The translations under genes and the position numbers were made by a program. From NCBI RefSeq assembly GCF_905220415.1, contig NC_059541.1:9312501-9376500 (forward strand): a DNA stretch of 64,000 nucleotides, given 5' to 3'. Origin of the DNA: Colias croceus (lineage: Eukaryota; Arthropoda; Insecta; Lepidoptera; Pieridae). The stretch's first letter is position 1. Each line of letters opens with the position of its first letter. The notes under the pieces are model-generated. The model did not search any database. It was not told the DNA's origin and was given only the letters and a program-made list of their open reading frames with translations. Positions 11,938-25,662 of this stretch are shown piece by piece.

Positions 11938-14900
11938 ATGCTGGGTGTTGGGAAGACGGCGCTGTCTGCAGCTTTAACTAAAGCGTTTATCAGGTGAGGA
12001 AAATTTTATCATTATTGTTGTTGCTATTATTATTTATGAAAGAGTCCTTTATCGTTATACTCTAGAACTGTATTATGCGTACTTCTTGTAGGAATTCTTC
12101 GTTTACGTGGACTACAAACAATTACGAAATTGTACTCAAACATGATATCCATTGTAAGGATTATCTCACAGAGAATATAATTATAATATTAGAATTTTAA
12201 TATTTTATCATAATTTATGGTACCTACTACAATAAAATTTTATCTTTAGATTTTCACAAATGCAATTACTCATAAAATTAATTAATCACAAAAAACATAA
12301 ATGTCAGCAATCATTAATTAGAGATGTATGCCAAAAAAATAAATTGTTTTTCGAAACTTGTTTATTCTGCAATAAAAATGCATTACTAGTATTCATTATT
12401 TCTATGTTGTTATTGTTCTACTTAATAATTATCTAATAATAGTTTGGAATTTGTTTTTCTTACAAAAACATATCTATCGAATGCTACGCTTATTATTTTT
12501 TATCTAAACTAAACAATTAGATAATTGCTAAGGACATGTTAATGATTTATGTGATGACTACTATTGTTACATTTTATATTTAATCTTTTAAGTATGGAAT
12601 ATATTGATTGAAATTCCTTCTCTAACTGCTAATATACGAAATCTGGTAGGCATTGATGGAAAACCTTTGACAGCCATTGAGCTGAAGTTAATTTTTAACA
12701 TCTTGATTCGTTGGAATTTAAATTAAAGAACGATGTGCTGCTTACCAAATCTATTTTAAAATTTTTGAATGATAATCATTTGCTTTAATCGTTGATGAAG
12801 ATCAATTTTTATATTTCGTGTAGTGTTGTGTTATAGTATGAAATAAACATTTATTTATTTTTTCAGAACTGTAGCAATTAATAGCACGACAGTGAACCAA
12901 GCTCCGAATCTGCAAATTAAATCATGGAAGGAAATCCCTGGACCATCGTCTTTGCCAATTATTGGGCAAACACTGCATTTCTTGCCAGGAGGTATAATAT
13001 TACATCAAACGATCGAAAGCTCATTATAACCACAGTGTCAAATTATTTTAGTGTAAACAGGCATAGAGCATTCTTTCGTTCTTCTTAGTGCATTCGAAAA
13101 GATTCGAAGATCACGAAATAATGCTCTTGCTCTAGCTCTAGCTCTATGTTCGTTTGATGTAAATGCCCCGTGACATGATTAATTAATTCCATAAAATTAA
13201 GCAGTCAACTATTACTTATTATAGCTTAGGTATTTTGAATTAAGTAAACGAACGGACGGAAAATTAAGGACTTATTACATTACGTAATTTATTACAAATA
13301 AAATCGAGAAGATGGTGCATAGTACGCAATTATGGCTCAGTAGCCATCATACCGGAAAGAAATTATGCAACAAAACCAAAACATTAAAATGGTGGAAAAT
13401 TGCCCCATCATAATTATGTTTTACTGGTATTATTTGAACAATGTCGTGATTACGTATTCAAATGAATAAAAAACACTAGAGAGAGAGAAAAACTGCTAGA
13501 GAGGAATATAGTATATGTATTATGTATTTAAAAAAAAATATCACATCTTTTACGAATTTGAACTACTTGGAAAAACTATGTTACATTTTCGTTGAGTGCA
13601 AAACTTATTCACACTTATTACTTTTAAAATGCTAATTCCAATGTAATTGACCTTTTTTTTTAAAGTGGGGAAATCTTCCAAAGATACCCACGGCCCCCGG
13701 GGAAGGAGCCGTGGGTTATGTCGGATTCTTACCGACTAAAATCCCACCGTGTTCCGTCGAGCCGCTTTAATGATGGGGCCGCGGGTATTGATTAGAAATC
13801 TTCCGCGACCCCCTCGGCGCAATGTAATTGACCTGTAAGAATTCAGTAAAAAATAAAATAAAATCCATATTAAGAGTTACTACGAACAGGACATCCTTTA
13901 TTATCAACAACAATGATTAAAAAACAAATATCCATGATGATTCATATCTTTCTAGGAGATATAATAATATTATTATCTATTCCCATAAAAACAGGTAAAG
14001 AACTGATGTTAAATATTTTTTTATTTGTAGGTTCCCTTTCTGACCCAGTAACGATGGCCGATACGCTTTATAATAGATTTGGTCCAATGGTAAAGTTGGA
14101 TGGCGTATTTGGATCACCAACACTTATTTTTATCTTAGACGCGGAAGCAGCTGCACAGGTAAACTCATCAACAGGCAAACGTCCTATTGTTCCTACAGAC
14201 TGTTATATACTATGTATTATATTAAGATTTAATATAATCTCCTTGGGCCATAATTGACACCTCGGATTACTAAATAGTTTACGTTGAACACAAAATCAAT
14301 TAATATCTTATTGTTGAGTTTATTTAAATATAAGTACTTAATAACAATAATAATAATTTATCTATATACACCTGCATTACCGTTTTATCTAGCTGAGTGT
14401 CTTGTTACAGTCTGTTAATTGTTTATATATGTGTATATTTATCATAGTACCTATACGTTGCACACTGATTAGTAATAGAACTTTGTCTATATATGTTAAT
14501 CTATATAATGTCAATTTTGGTATCTACGGCTATATGCATCACTCATAGGAAATTCCATAGAATCCAACAAAATAGCTTATCTTAAATTTATTGTATTTTT
14601 GTTTTTTATTTCACCATCCCACTATGCTTACAAACCTAGTTACAATCGTTACTTTATTTTCCCGACAGTTAGTGTATGTCTATTAACTTCTTCCAACTAA
14701 CTAGTTTCTTACCAAGACATCAGTTTTACTTTATTAACCAATCGAAGAACTTTCCTTAGTGGCTTCGGAATGTTCTTATAAAGTAATACTTGAACCAAAA
14801 TTTAACAAGATCCTTTCATTTTACATAATTAGGGTATATTATGTATGTATAATTTTAGAAGAAAGAAACAGTTCATCCTCAAAAGCGTTACAGATAAACT

Positions 14901-17900
14901 ATCGTATATAGAAGCAAAATTAAATAATATAAAAAAACTACGAGTAGATTTTCTTCATTTCAAAATAGTGCATATTATAATATTATTTAAATTTATTGCA
15001 GGTCCTACGTAGTGAAAATTGGATGCCGCAACGGCCTGGATTCGCCAGTCTGGAACATTATAGAAAACAGAAAATAAAAGACACTCCAGAAGAACTTACT
15101 GGACTTATTACTGAGTAATTATATGATATAATATTATTTGTATTATATTTTTAACGATTAACGATAACATGTCATTGCTACTTAATAGCAGTCATTAAAT
15201 AAATAGAGATATAATTTAAATTGTGCAAAATATCTGCTAAATTGCAGCTATTTCCGTTGTTTTGGAATAATAAACTATAGTAAGTTTATATTATAGTGTT
15301 ATCATGCTATGTTTGAACTTTACTTATTAAGAATGTTAAAATGTTGATAAAAAGTTCTTAAGGGTCTGAAAAAAATTCTTATGATTTTTTGATGACACTT
15401 CCAGCCATGGAGAGCCCTGGAGAAAGTTTCGAACAACGGTAAATCCAATAATGTTACAATCAAAAACCATTAAACTATACAGCAACATACTCGATGAAGT
15501 CGCAGATGATATGGTCGCTCGGTAAGTTAATAAATAAGTAAAAGTTTATTTTATCTTATTTTTTGTTTAATAATAATTTTACGTACTTATATATAAGCTA
15601 CACTTAAACACTATTTATTCATATTAAACTAGAGCTCTTTTTGAATTTATTAAGCTCTGTTGCATGGCTTTTACCTCGGACTTTGAGCGCGGCGACCGAA
15701 TGTAAAAATTCCGTAACGCAAAACCTAAAACCCCACACTACAACCGGCACAGCGGTGACATGCTATACAATAAATAGCTTTACCACGGCAGTCCTCGAGT
15801 GCCATACGTATTATTTTTTTTATTTTTTAAGCATTTGATTCATTTAACCTTTTTAATATGCCCCATATTCAAATTAATCATAAATTTCTTTAACATTTTT
15901 TCAGAATGAAATCCAAAAGGAACGAGAAAAACATGATAGATGGAAAATTTGATGTGGAAATGAATCTATGGGCCTTAGAGTCCATCGCCGTTGTGGCTCT
16001 AGGCGGAAGAATAAACTGCCTTGATCCAAACCTACCAGACGATTCTCCAGCAAAGAAACTGATTCAAACTGTTCATGATATATTCATAATGGCAGATAAA
16101 TTGGACTTCAAACCCAGCCTGTGGAGGTTTATTGCTACACCCAATTATAAAAAGGCCATGAAGTGTTATGAAGAACAGGCTAAGTATGTATTTTTATGCA
16201 AATACATAATAACAATAAAAAAGGCAATAATCTATTCATCAAAAATCAAATAGTACAAACACATAACATACATAGATATGGATACTTTAATTATACAGTT
16301 TTAGGCAGTTGCTTTCCCTTAATTTAGAAAAATGAGACATTATTTCGGAGTTTCTTAATGTTTGAAAAAAAAATTAAAGGTATATGTAGATAATTTATAC
16401 AAGCAACATATTATACAGTTAATTTATCATAAATTTCAGTTTAAGTAAATATTTCATCAACAAGGCAATAGAAAACAACAAAACGAAAGAGAAAAGTGAT
16501 GATGAAAAAGGAATCTTGGAAAAGCTCTTAGAAATTGATGAGAAAATGGCTGTTATAATGGCCAGTGATATGTTATTCGCTGGTGTTGACACTGTAAGTT
16601 TTCTATTATATTTTTAAAATAACAAGTAAATTACAATTTGAACAAAGTTTCACAAAAAAAAAAAGTTTCACATATGATAGTTACACTCCGAATAGTGTAA
16701 TTATATTTAGAGACACATTCGGGTTTATTTATGATGACTTGAAAATTTACTGATTTTTATTATGAACGCAAAATCAAAAAATTTCCGGGGCCTGAGTAAA
16801 TAACTCAGTCCCCGGAATCACAGACACAATTATAGACAATCTATTGTGTCGTGGACCGATCGGGCCGCTTGGGGCTCAATGGATTAATAAAAATAATAAA
16901 TATTTTTCAGGCTGCAAATACGATGATAGCAACATTCTACTTACTAGCTAACAATCCAGAAAAACAGAAAAAACTAAGAGAAGAGGTTTTATCGCAAAGC
17001 GAACGCAAACCGTACTTGAAGGCTTGTATAAAAGAATCAATGCGTATAATGCCAGTAGTTGCTGGAAATTTACGACTCACTTCTAAGGAGTATAATTTAT
17101 TGGGATATAAAATACCCAAAAATGTAAGTGTTATTTGAACGCGATTTATTTGTGAGTCTTATTTTGAAGGCACTTTTCGAAGTCCTTGATAAAGTAATTT
17201 TCGATTTAAACCTTCGATATTGCATATATTGTTTCATACGTTAACTTTACATGGTTTTGCATTATCAAAATATATTACCAAGTATATCTTCACCATATAA
17301 GCTACAATTTAAAATTAGCAGCACAAAAGATACATTATAAAACGAGCTTTCGTATTTAAGAAAAGGCTCTACATTTCTAAACGAATATAGTTTCTATACG
17401 AGTTTTTTTATACTTGATTCTTAAACCTTCGAATTTCAGATGTATGTAACCTTCGGTCACCAATTTCTCTCCGTGACTGAACAACACTTCCCCAGAGCGA
17501 AAGAGTTTATTCCTGAACGATGGTTGGCTGATAAATCGGATCCCTTGTATTATGGAAACGCTCATCCATTCGCGTACAATCCCTTTGGTTTTGGAGTCAG
17601 GAGTTGTATTGGTAAGGCTTACAAGACGTTATTTTATAATCCAGTCATTTTTAGAATGGTGTATAAAGAAATGGACATGTTTGGTATACGTTACACTCTT
17701 TAACAGTCGAGTCAAATCTTATAAGGATCTTTTATTTAGAAAACATGTAGAAAACTTTAATAACTGTTATTAATAAAAATTATTTCACCATACGATACTA
17801 GCTGAATAATTCTACATTATAAGGCATTCCATAAAATTTCCTTGCTAACCTGAGCATTTAATGAATAAATAGAGCACAAAATAGAGTAAGCTCGCCAAAA

Positions 17901-18259
17901 ATTCTAAACACTAGTGGTCCGCCCCGGCTTCGCCCGTGGTACCTACATGTTTAAACTATCCTATCTCTCAAGTTGGATCGAACTGCACATGGTGTGCGAA
18001 TTTTATTATAATCGTTTAAGTGGTTTAGGAGTCCATTGAGGACAAACATTGTGACACGAGATTTATATATATTAAGATTAACAAAAATTTAATTTGCATT
18101 TTAGGTCGTCGCATAGCCGAGTTGGAATTAGAAACGTTCCTGTCAAAAGTCATACAGAACTTCGAAATAGAGTGGACTGGACCTCCGATAAAAATTAAGC
18201 CCTCTGCGCTCAACTACATTGTTGGACCTTACGGATTTATTTTTAAGGACGTGAAATAA
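11938..18259 (+). CDS. Mitochondrial-clan cytochrome P450, copy 2 (CYP333B-like)
   Basis: Ten exons: 11938-11993, 12867-12991, 14031-14158, 15002-15114, 15405-15521, 15905-16183, 16440-16593, 16911-17123, 17440-17611, 18105-18259. They join in one frame of 503 residues. Exon 1 (M-L-G-V-G-K-T-A-L-S) has the same 56-base length and end phase as in copy 1 and looks like an amphipathic mitochondrial presequence. Motifs: hinge SWKEIPGPSSLPIIGQ, HGEPWRKFRTTVNP, I-helix AGVDT (320-324), ESMR (366-369), FIPERWLADK, FGFGVRSCIG with Cys451, then RRIAELELE and a conserved C-terminal tail ending in Lys. Expected role is mitochondrial monooxygenation. The substrate is unknown. Intron 2 holds a retroposon with a target-site duplication, intron 7 a TTAA MITE and intron 9 a SINE-like repeat. 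Copy 3 starts only 615 bases downstream. Confidence 0.93.
13639..13834 (-). mobile_element. GC-rich retroposon with 15-bp target-site duplication
   Basis: The 15-mer CAATGTAATTGACCT occurs at 13639-13653 and again at 13820-13834, flanking a GC-rich insert (13654-13819) that stands out from its AT-rich intron. The insert starts with a run of T, read as the poly(A) tail of an element on the - strand. This is the signature of target-primed insertion by a non-LTR retrotransposon or a SINE. I cannot name the family. It sits in intron 2 of P450 copy 2. Confidence 0.85.
16796..16887 (+). mobile_element. Short TTAA-type MITE, copy B
   Basis: Same element as at 8.1 kb: head TAACTCAGTCCCCGGAATCA, central inverted repeat around CAATTATAGACAATCTATTG, tail GGGCCGCTTGGGGCTCAATG and then GATTAAT. 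The TTAA motif is kept on the right side. It lies in intron 7 of P450 copy 2, ending about 25 bases upstream of the exon 8 acceptor, so it may contribute part of the branch-point region. Confidence 0.75.
17910..18084 (+). repeat. SINE-like repeat in intron 9 of P450 copy 2
   Basis: Begins AGTGGTCCGCCCCGGCTTCG and continues through a roughly 120-base stretch (from CCTATCTCTCAAGTTGGATC to ATTTATATATATTA) that is nearly identical to 42.29-42.41 kb. It ends about 20 bases before the exon 10 acceptor. The close identity suggests fairly recent activity of this family. Confidence 0.75.
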
Positions 18260-18874
18260 AAAAATACATGTGTAAATATAATAATTAATAATAAAAAATT
18301 ATATAAGAATTTAAATGTTAATATATTTTACTGACCAATGACATAATTTAGGGAAACTAAGTGCACAAATGAGCTCTCATATTTTATCTAATTTTGTACA
18401 TTATCATACTTTTATTTAATTATATGATTATATTTTGTACTTTGACTTTCATTTATACTTCCATAGAGCCCTTGATATGAATCGAACTGTCTATCTCTAC
18501 TTCACACCTCTACTGAACTGATTTAGACGCAATTTGGTACAATTACATATTTATACATACAAAGCTATATTTTATTTTAATCTTAGCAAAACGTTTTCGC
18601 ACAAACTTCGTAAACACTGAATTGTTCCTATTGTTTAAATAATTTATTTACATAGGTGGTGGTGGTTTGTTTTATGAATACATTTTCTTGTTGTAATCTA
18701 GAATACGTACTTAAATGAGTATAAAGATAATTCGTCTGATATTAAATACATTTAACTCACATCATATAATAATTTATTATATTATATGATATGAAAATAC
18801 TATCAAATATTAGTTAATAAATAAAATATTAGGTACATGTGTTTCAAATATCTTCATTAGTAAAATAGTGTATA

Positions 18875-21800
18875 ATGTTCTATATTAATGTATCTACTAA
18901 TATCTTTACCAAAATTCACTTTCCGCTTAAAAAAACAAACATTAATGGATCCAATATAAAACCATCTTCTATTAAAAGGTAAGTTATGTTATATTTTTAA
19001 TAATCTCTTTTTTAAATTTCTTTTACGCGCAATTTAAATCATTACATTTTGAATCTCTTTAAATTTCTTGTTTGTTTTGGGAAAAAATCGGTAAATCCAA
19101 CTTTTTGTTTAACTTTTATTTTTTTATTCTAGTCTTTGATGCAATAAAGTGTATTTCATTAATTTAATATTCCATAATTTAGTATTTAGATTCTATTTAT
19201 GATAAATTCTATTTCAGGTACTTAGCAACAACTTCGAATCAAAAAATAAAGTCATGGGAAGAAATACCGGGACCAGTGTCAATACCCATTTTGGGTCAAT
19301 TGCACAACCATTTACCCGGAGGTAATTAATGTTAATATAATTTATTTATTTCGCTAAAGCTTTTAAAAGGTTTAATGCTGTTACATAATTGTTACAGTTG
19401 CGAAAAAAATGTAGATAAGTTATTCTTAATAGCTCATTATGTCTTTAACACCAATTAATAAAGTATTATCAATGAATAGACAAACATAATAACTTATAAA
19501 CCCTCGTATTTTATAATCCATACATTCTTGAAAACAGTTTAATGTGGATTTTACTTGATAAAATTAGTTAGGTTAAGAGCATTTGCAGTTCCAAAGTAAC
19601 TCTAACACTCGCAAAATCTTCCAATAACCGTCCTTTTATCGAAAACTTACGTAAAAACATACGTGAAAAACAAATTACTTGATGTTTTAAAAATTAAATA
19701 CACTTATTTCATATTTCCTAAGAATTTCTAATATCACATCGTCAATTTAAATAACTTTTGTAGGATATCTCTACATCCTAATCAACCGAATGGTTGTTTA
19801 CAAGTTGTTACTTACAAATAGTTTCGTGTTCTTAGTGTTGAGATACTCCAAGAGCAAGACTCATGACACTTATTGTCTAGAATACCTCACGTTATTTCGC
19901 ATTTGGTTTCAAACACAACATTACCACGGAATGTTCATATTGAATACGTAATTCGAAAGTCTTCGTTGTTCTGAACATTTATAGAAGAAATACCAAATGA
20001 TAAATTTTATTCATAGGGGAAATACGTATTTATCTTTCGGGTCATAGAATGTCAACATTCGTATACACTGTACGAAAATAAGTACATTTATAATAAGTTG
20101 AAGATTTCTCTCCAAAGAACAATGAAGGATCTCTTATGACAATATTGTAGCGAAATTGAAAAAAATATAACTCTCCAACCAAATCCATCAAAGAAAACGA
20201 AAGAACCGTAAAGGACTCTCATCTATTACTCATATCTTTATGAAACTATGCCAACTCCTAACTTTATATACTAACTAAATACCTCTTTCTTCAGTAACCC
20301 AGTACGGTCTTAAGTATACTTGACTCCCGTTTGTTATAGAAAAACGTTTTCAGTGCCTTACTCATATACCTATCACGAATACATAAAAGAAAGAAACATT
20401 TATTTATCAGCAAAACACATAAACATGACATGACTTCTTTTCAATTTAATAAATTTTTTTCTTTATATACTAGTAGGTCTTTACCAAAAGTTTACTGGAT
20501 ATAAGCTACACCAGGAATTATATCGTCGCTATGGACCGATTTCAAGAGTTGATGGAATATTTGGTGGTCCACCTATGATCTATGTGTTTGATGCAGAGAG
20601 TGCTGCCCAAGTAAGTTTAATTTAAAATAACAAATATATAGTCTTCATGAGACGAGAGTAAGTGTATTTACAAGTTTTTAAATTATATTACAGGTTTTAC
20701 GTGGTGAAAACGACATGCCAATCCGACAAGGGTTGCCAAGCTTAATTTACTATCGCCATGTTTATAGCCGTAAAAAGAAAAACAGCACTTACCCTACTGG
20801 TTTATTCAGCGAGTGAGTAAAGTATCATTTTATTCTTATTATTAAGAAATCATCAACTGTGGTGTGGAATTGCTTATATACTACCTAATTACAATAATAT
20901 ACTACATGTCGTATATGCGATATGATGGTATATTTTAATTGCGGAAAATTCCACAAAAATTAATACAATTTTAAGAAATTGCTTTTTGTAACACTCGGTG
21001 TGTGGTGTTCTTAAAATTGAGACTGTTGTTTGTATTATAACTATACTTTCTTTGCAATTTGTAAAAAATAAACATGAGTATTAACAGGCATACACATTAC
21101 ATATTGTATTTTTTAATATATTGCAGCCACGGCGAAGTATGGAAGAAATTTAGATCTACAATGAACCCTATATTTTTAGTCCCAAAAGTGATTCAGTCAT
21201 ATTCAACCATTATCGATGATGTCGCTCAGGATATGATTAAAAGGTATTTTTTTAACTATTACAAATATCTAATCACAGAGCTAAAATATTTCATATACTC
21301 GTCATAACTTTTAATACATACCGGCCGAATTGATAACCTCCTCCTTTTTTTTGAAGTCGTTTAAAAATACATTTGTACATTACAATGTACTCCGGTTACA
21401 ACCGGAGGAGAATTTCATATTTAAGCCTTACTAACCTTAAAATAATGTATATTTTACAATGTTACAGCTTCAAATTCACATTCCATTATTTCTATGCCAT
21501 TTTTTCAAAAAAAAATCTAATTTGAACTTTACAGGCTAAGATCACTACGAGACGAAAACAACAACATACAAAGTAAATTCAGTTATGAGGTTAACTTATG
21601 GTCCTTGGAGTCCATCGCGTCGGTGGCCTTAGGAGATCGTATCAACTGTTTCGATCGGAACATGGCTCCTGACTCACGGGTCAATAAACTATTGAAATGT
21701 GTGCAAACTTTCTTCGCTCTGGCCCACGAGATAGATTTCCAACCAAATCTATCGATGATTTTCCCTACGAGAAAGTTCAATGTCCTGATGCAAACTTATG

Positions 21801-24519
21801 CTGAAATAGATGAGTGAGTTTAGCAAATATGTTATTCTTTGTAATAATGAAGAAAATATCTATCTATTACTTCTATAAAAAAACATTAAAACTGTGAATT
21901 TTTATTCAATCTAATTTTACACTGATACCAAATTGAATGTTCAGTGTTATTACAAACCACAAATACAAATTCGAGCGAACTCTGAAAAAATTGCTTCATA
22001 ATTACTTAATTGTTACATAATATAATAGATCTATTGTATTTTTTGAGAAAGTTATCTTAATAATTTTAGAATATGCAATGCCTATATTGAGGAAACAATT
22101 GAAAAACTTGAAAGAAACGAACTTGTCTATAAAGAACATGGATTTTTGGAGAAAACTCTTGCAATTGATAAAGATTACGCACTGATAGTCATAGCCGATA
22201 TGTTGTTTGGTGGGATTGATACAGTAAGTAAAAAATAAAAATAATATTCAACGCTATTATGTTTATTCCCCGAGATATAGCCATCTGCCATCCTCTTTGT
22301 TACCTTATGTTGTTACTTGGTACAGCGAAGAACCGAGGTGTACTGGGTTCGATTCCCGGTGGAGATGAAAATCAAAATGTTTCTGTCTAGCAGGATAAGG
22401 AAAGCTAATCACTTTTCCGTAATGAAAATCGATCAGTGGAATAGATGCATAATGTAATGCCCCAGCATCCGAACTACATATAAATTCACTTCTTACCAAC
22501 CTCATTGGTATCACTTTTTCTACTCCACGTTTCACCAAACCTATAATTAAGTACATAATATTAGACACATACTTTCTCAGTCAAATGCATCGCTAAAGCT
22601 TTCTACGAATTTTTCACGCTTACTAATTAGTAAACTTTTCAGGGATCCAACACACTTCTAGCAATATTGTATTTGCTTGCTAAAAACCCGGATAAACAAG
22701 TAAAATTACGGGAAGAAATAATGTCCAAATCTGGCAAGTCGTACTTAAAGGCTTGTGTCAAAGAAGCTATGAGAATTATGCCGGTCGGTAATGGCAATTC
22801 CCGAACAACTACTAAAGAGTACAATATACTGGGATATAGGATTCCCAAAGATGTATGAACTTTTTCATTTCTTTCATAGTTTACTTGTATTAAGTTTTAA
22901 TAGCTCAAACAATATAGGACTTATTTATTTTGTTCATAAAATTACTATATAGAGCCATCCTTTTCTGAAAAGCAATTATTGTAGCCCAGTCTCTTAAGAA
23001 TTTCTCACAAAAATTACATGTTAAAGAAATTTATATTTTTATCCATCAATCCAGTGTCAAGCCTAAAACATTCTTCTCGAGCGAGGCAATTATTCGGTTA
23101 TTTAATATCAGCCGCATCAATCTTGTAACTTAATACAGAACAGACGTTGTTTTAAATTTTATCCATCAATATAACTTCAGTAACTTTGTTCAATCAAAAG
23201 ATGTTTATTTAATTTTGTACCGTTCTATTTGTAGACCTAAGTTGTAGACATTTGAAATGCTTTCATATTTAAAAATCTCTATGGTCGTTTATTAACCTAA
23301 CCCTATCCATGAAATTACATACACTGTGACTATTATCAACATCCAAGAAAACATACTGTACCACCAATTACACTTACACGTTTATAGGTCAGTATTAATG
23401 TTCAGAATCGTAATGAACGTATTTTATCTACCTGTTTTAATTCCAAAGATATCAAACTCCAGTTATCGTTTGTTGAATAACATCATTACTAAGTTAATAA
23501 AACAACATCGATTGCAGATGACTCTCTCCTTTGGCCACCAACTTCTCTGTTCATTGGAGGAACACTACCCTCGGCCCTCTGAGTACATTCCCGAACGCTG
23601 GTTGGTTGACAAAGACGACCCTTTGTACTATGGCAACGCTCATCCTTTTACTCTCAGCCCTTTCGGCTTTGGAGTTAGAAGCTGTATCGGTAGGTTATTA
23701 TGTTTGAAAAAATCAATATTATAGAAATCAGAGTATAAGAACAACTTTAATTTAAGATATGGATGACATAAACAATAAATAATTGATTATTTTCATTATT
23801 TATTGTTACTCATCATTAATTTTATAAAGATGACATTAACTGACAAGAAGGTGACTCCGACATTGAGTAAATTAAAATAAATTTATCTGCGTTTGTGTAT
23901 GCAACTTTAGTTTAACCATTAACATGTAAATACATTCATATAGTATGCTACACTTATATTCAATTACTATTTAACCGATTACTTAGCGACATAAGCTACT
24001 TATTCCTTTTCCCTGGTCGACTCAGGCGAAGCCGGAACAAGCTGTTACTTCTTATTGCTCCAAAAATATATTACAAAATTATGGAAGAAGTATAAATCTG
24101 ATAAAACTAAATATCATTTAAATTTAATACATTTGGGATTACGCGTATACTTATAAAGCTATACTTATAAATAAAGGTTTTTCTTTCGTAACAAAACATA
24201 TTATATGACTTGGAATACTTGAAGAAGAGAGCTTACTCCTCCCTCAAAGACCACAACACTCCAGAGTCTGTGGTTGTTCATGGGCGGCGCCAATCAGCGC
24301 TTTCTGTACGGTGCGGGCAAGCTCGTTTGCCAGCTTAAACATAAAAAAAAATATTATTTTTTTTCAGGTCGGCGTGTAGTTGAGTTAGAATTGGAGGTAT
24401 TCCTCACGAGGTTGGTTGAGAACTTCCACATCGACTGGAACGGGCCCTCACCCGCCATTAGCTATACTTTTATCAACACTATTGTTCCACCTTTATATTT
24501 TACTTTGAAAGATGTTTAA
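18875..24519 (+). CDS. Mitochondrial-clan cytochrome P450, copy 3 (CYP333B-like, divergent N-terminus)
   Basis: Ten exons: 18875-18978, 19218-19321, 20477-20610, 20694-20812, 21127-21243, 21535-21813, 22070-22223, 22643-22852, 23518-23689, 24368-24519. They join in one frame of 514 residues. Exon 1 is 104 bases, twice as long as in the neighbours, and exon 2 is correspondingly shorter. The start was placed at the only ATG that reads in frame into the strong donor AAAAG/GTAAGT. The presequence is basic and hydrophobic (MFYINVSTNIFTKIHF). Motifs: SWEEIPGPVSIPILGQ, HGEVWKKFRSTMNP, I-helix GGIDT (333-337), EAMR (378-381), YIPERW, FGFGVRSCIG with Cys463, RRVVELELE. The stop codon overlaps the AATAAA polyadenylation signal. 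It is the most divergent member of the array by eye. Catalytic residues are intact, so it is probably functional. Substrate is unknown. Confidence 0.91.
21320..21420. repeat. Decayed interspersed repeat in intron 5 of P450 copy 3
   Basis: Contains AACCTCCTCCTTTTTTTTGA and AGTCGTTTAAAA, a motif I associate with abundant lepidopteran repeats. A related fragment on the other strand lies near 59.82 kb (CGACTTCTAAAAAAGGAGGA). A small hairpin, CTCCGGTTACAACCGGAG, follows at about 21.39 kb. Confidence 0.45.
22312..22400 (+). repeat. tRNA-like (SINE) fragment in intron 7 of P450 copy 3
   Basis: Holds GGGTTCGATTCCCGG, a good match to the internal B-box promoter of RNA polymerase III (GGTTCGANTCC). 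A complete tRNA cloverleaf could not be drawn, so a tRNA-derived SINE head or a tRNA pseudogene is more likely than a working tRNA. Confidence 0.4.
24245..24356 (+). repeat. SINE/LINE 3'-tail fragment with poly(A) in intron 9 of P450 copy 3
   Basis: GC-rich stretch (TTGTTCATGGGCGGCGCCAA, then GCTCGTTTGCCAGC) ending in CATAAAAAAAAA. This tail type is very common in lepidopteran genomes. The poly(A) end marks a + strand retroposon that stops just before the exon 10 acceptor. Confidence 0.6.
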
Positions 24520-25662
24520 TAAAGATAGAACAACGTCCGTGCATTTCATTTTTGTTTGTTAATATTACAGCTGAATCATAGTATAAAGATATATCTAAAC
24601 TATGGCTGAATTTTGCTGTTAAAAAATAGATTAAGCAATAAAATATTTTTTAGTACTAACTAGTGTCCATGATTCATTTGACCATCTCCTTTATAGTTAG
24701 GTACATAAAGTAAAATTTTTCTAGAAAATATGAATCTATTCTCTCTCTATATATTGTTTGATTTTATTTACTTTTTATGTTGTTATTTTCGCTACAAAAT
24801 AAAGTTTTTAAAAAATAAAAAGCTTTTTATTTGAATAATCCAATATACTACTACGTTCCTGTGCTTCTAGTAAAAAAGATAAAAGGCTGTTTACGGAAAT
24901 GAATTTACTGAAACAAATTATCACTCATGTATGATATGATTTAGGTATTTTTGACGTAATCAACGTAACTATGTAAATCTAAACTTGCGCTTCTTGTGAC
25001 CTATATTTTGAGAGAATATTAAATATAAACTGAAAATAATCATTCTAAATGCGTTTAACAAACGTAATTTATTCGTTTTTAATCTTAATTCGACTTAAAT
25101 TTCGGCTCTATAATTTCTAAATCCACTTCTATAAATATTATTAATGAATCTTAATGAATATTCAAAGTCCAAAGTCACGTTCTCAAATTTGGTAGCCTGT
25201 ATACATTTTGAAATTAGAATTTATGCAATTCAATCAATGAATACTTTATGAAATTTGTAATTTCATCGATATTCAAATTCATTCCAAAAGCATTCCAATT
25301 ACTACTTCGTTTGTTTATCGTTCGTAATAATTATTATTCTTATTTCTAAAAAAAAATAATGTCAAGTATCACTACCCAATCGAAAAAGTTTTTCTCTGTG
25401 TTAAATAGAGCTGTAAATATAGCATACAATTTTACACAGAATAGTTCATAAATTACATAAGAGTCACACATTATTAAAGGACAATACCTGTATAATTTAA
25501 ATTCAATTATTTATTAATTAATCACTATTGATCTATTATGTAAACTGCAAAATTTTCAAGGCTGATAATAATTTATGTTTGATCAACTGCATAAAGGTTA
25601 CCACTGAAGAATAAAGTATTGTTAGTTTATTTTTAAGTATAGTTTGCAATGCAACTAACGAA

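Noticed and set aside
13913..14257. Longer reading frame around P450 copy 2 exon 3
   Set aside because: The upstream 40 codons and the downstream part are intron read-through. Splice sites at 14030 and 14159 and the paralogue alignment define the exon.
22312..22400. Working tRNA gene
   Set aside because: Only the B-box is convincing. No acceptor stem or anticodon arm could be drawn.
24669..24700. Alternative exon 1 for P450 copy 4 (ATG then ...GTTAG/GTACAT)
   Set aside because: Phase fits, but it gives only ten codons, has a weak donor and lies 150 bases after the previous gene. The ATG at 25663 with donor GCAAG/GTAACC matches the paralogues better.
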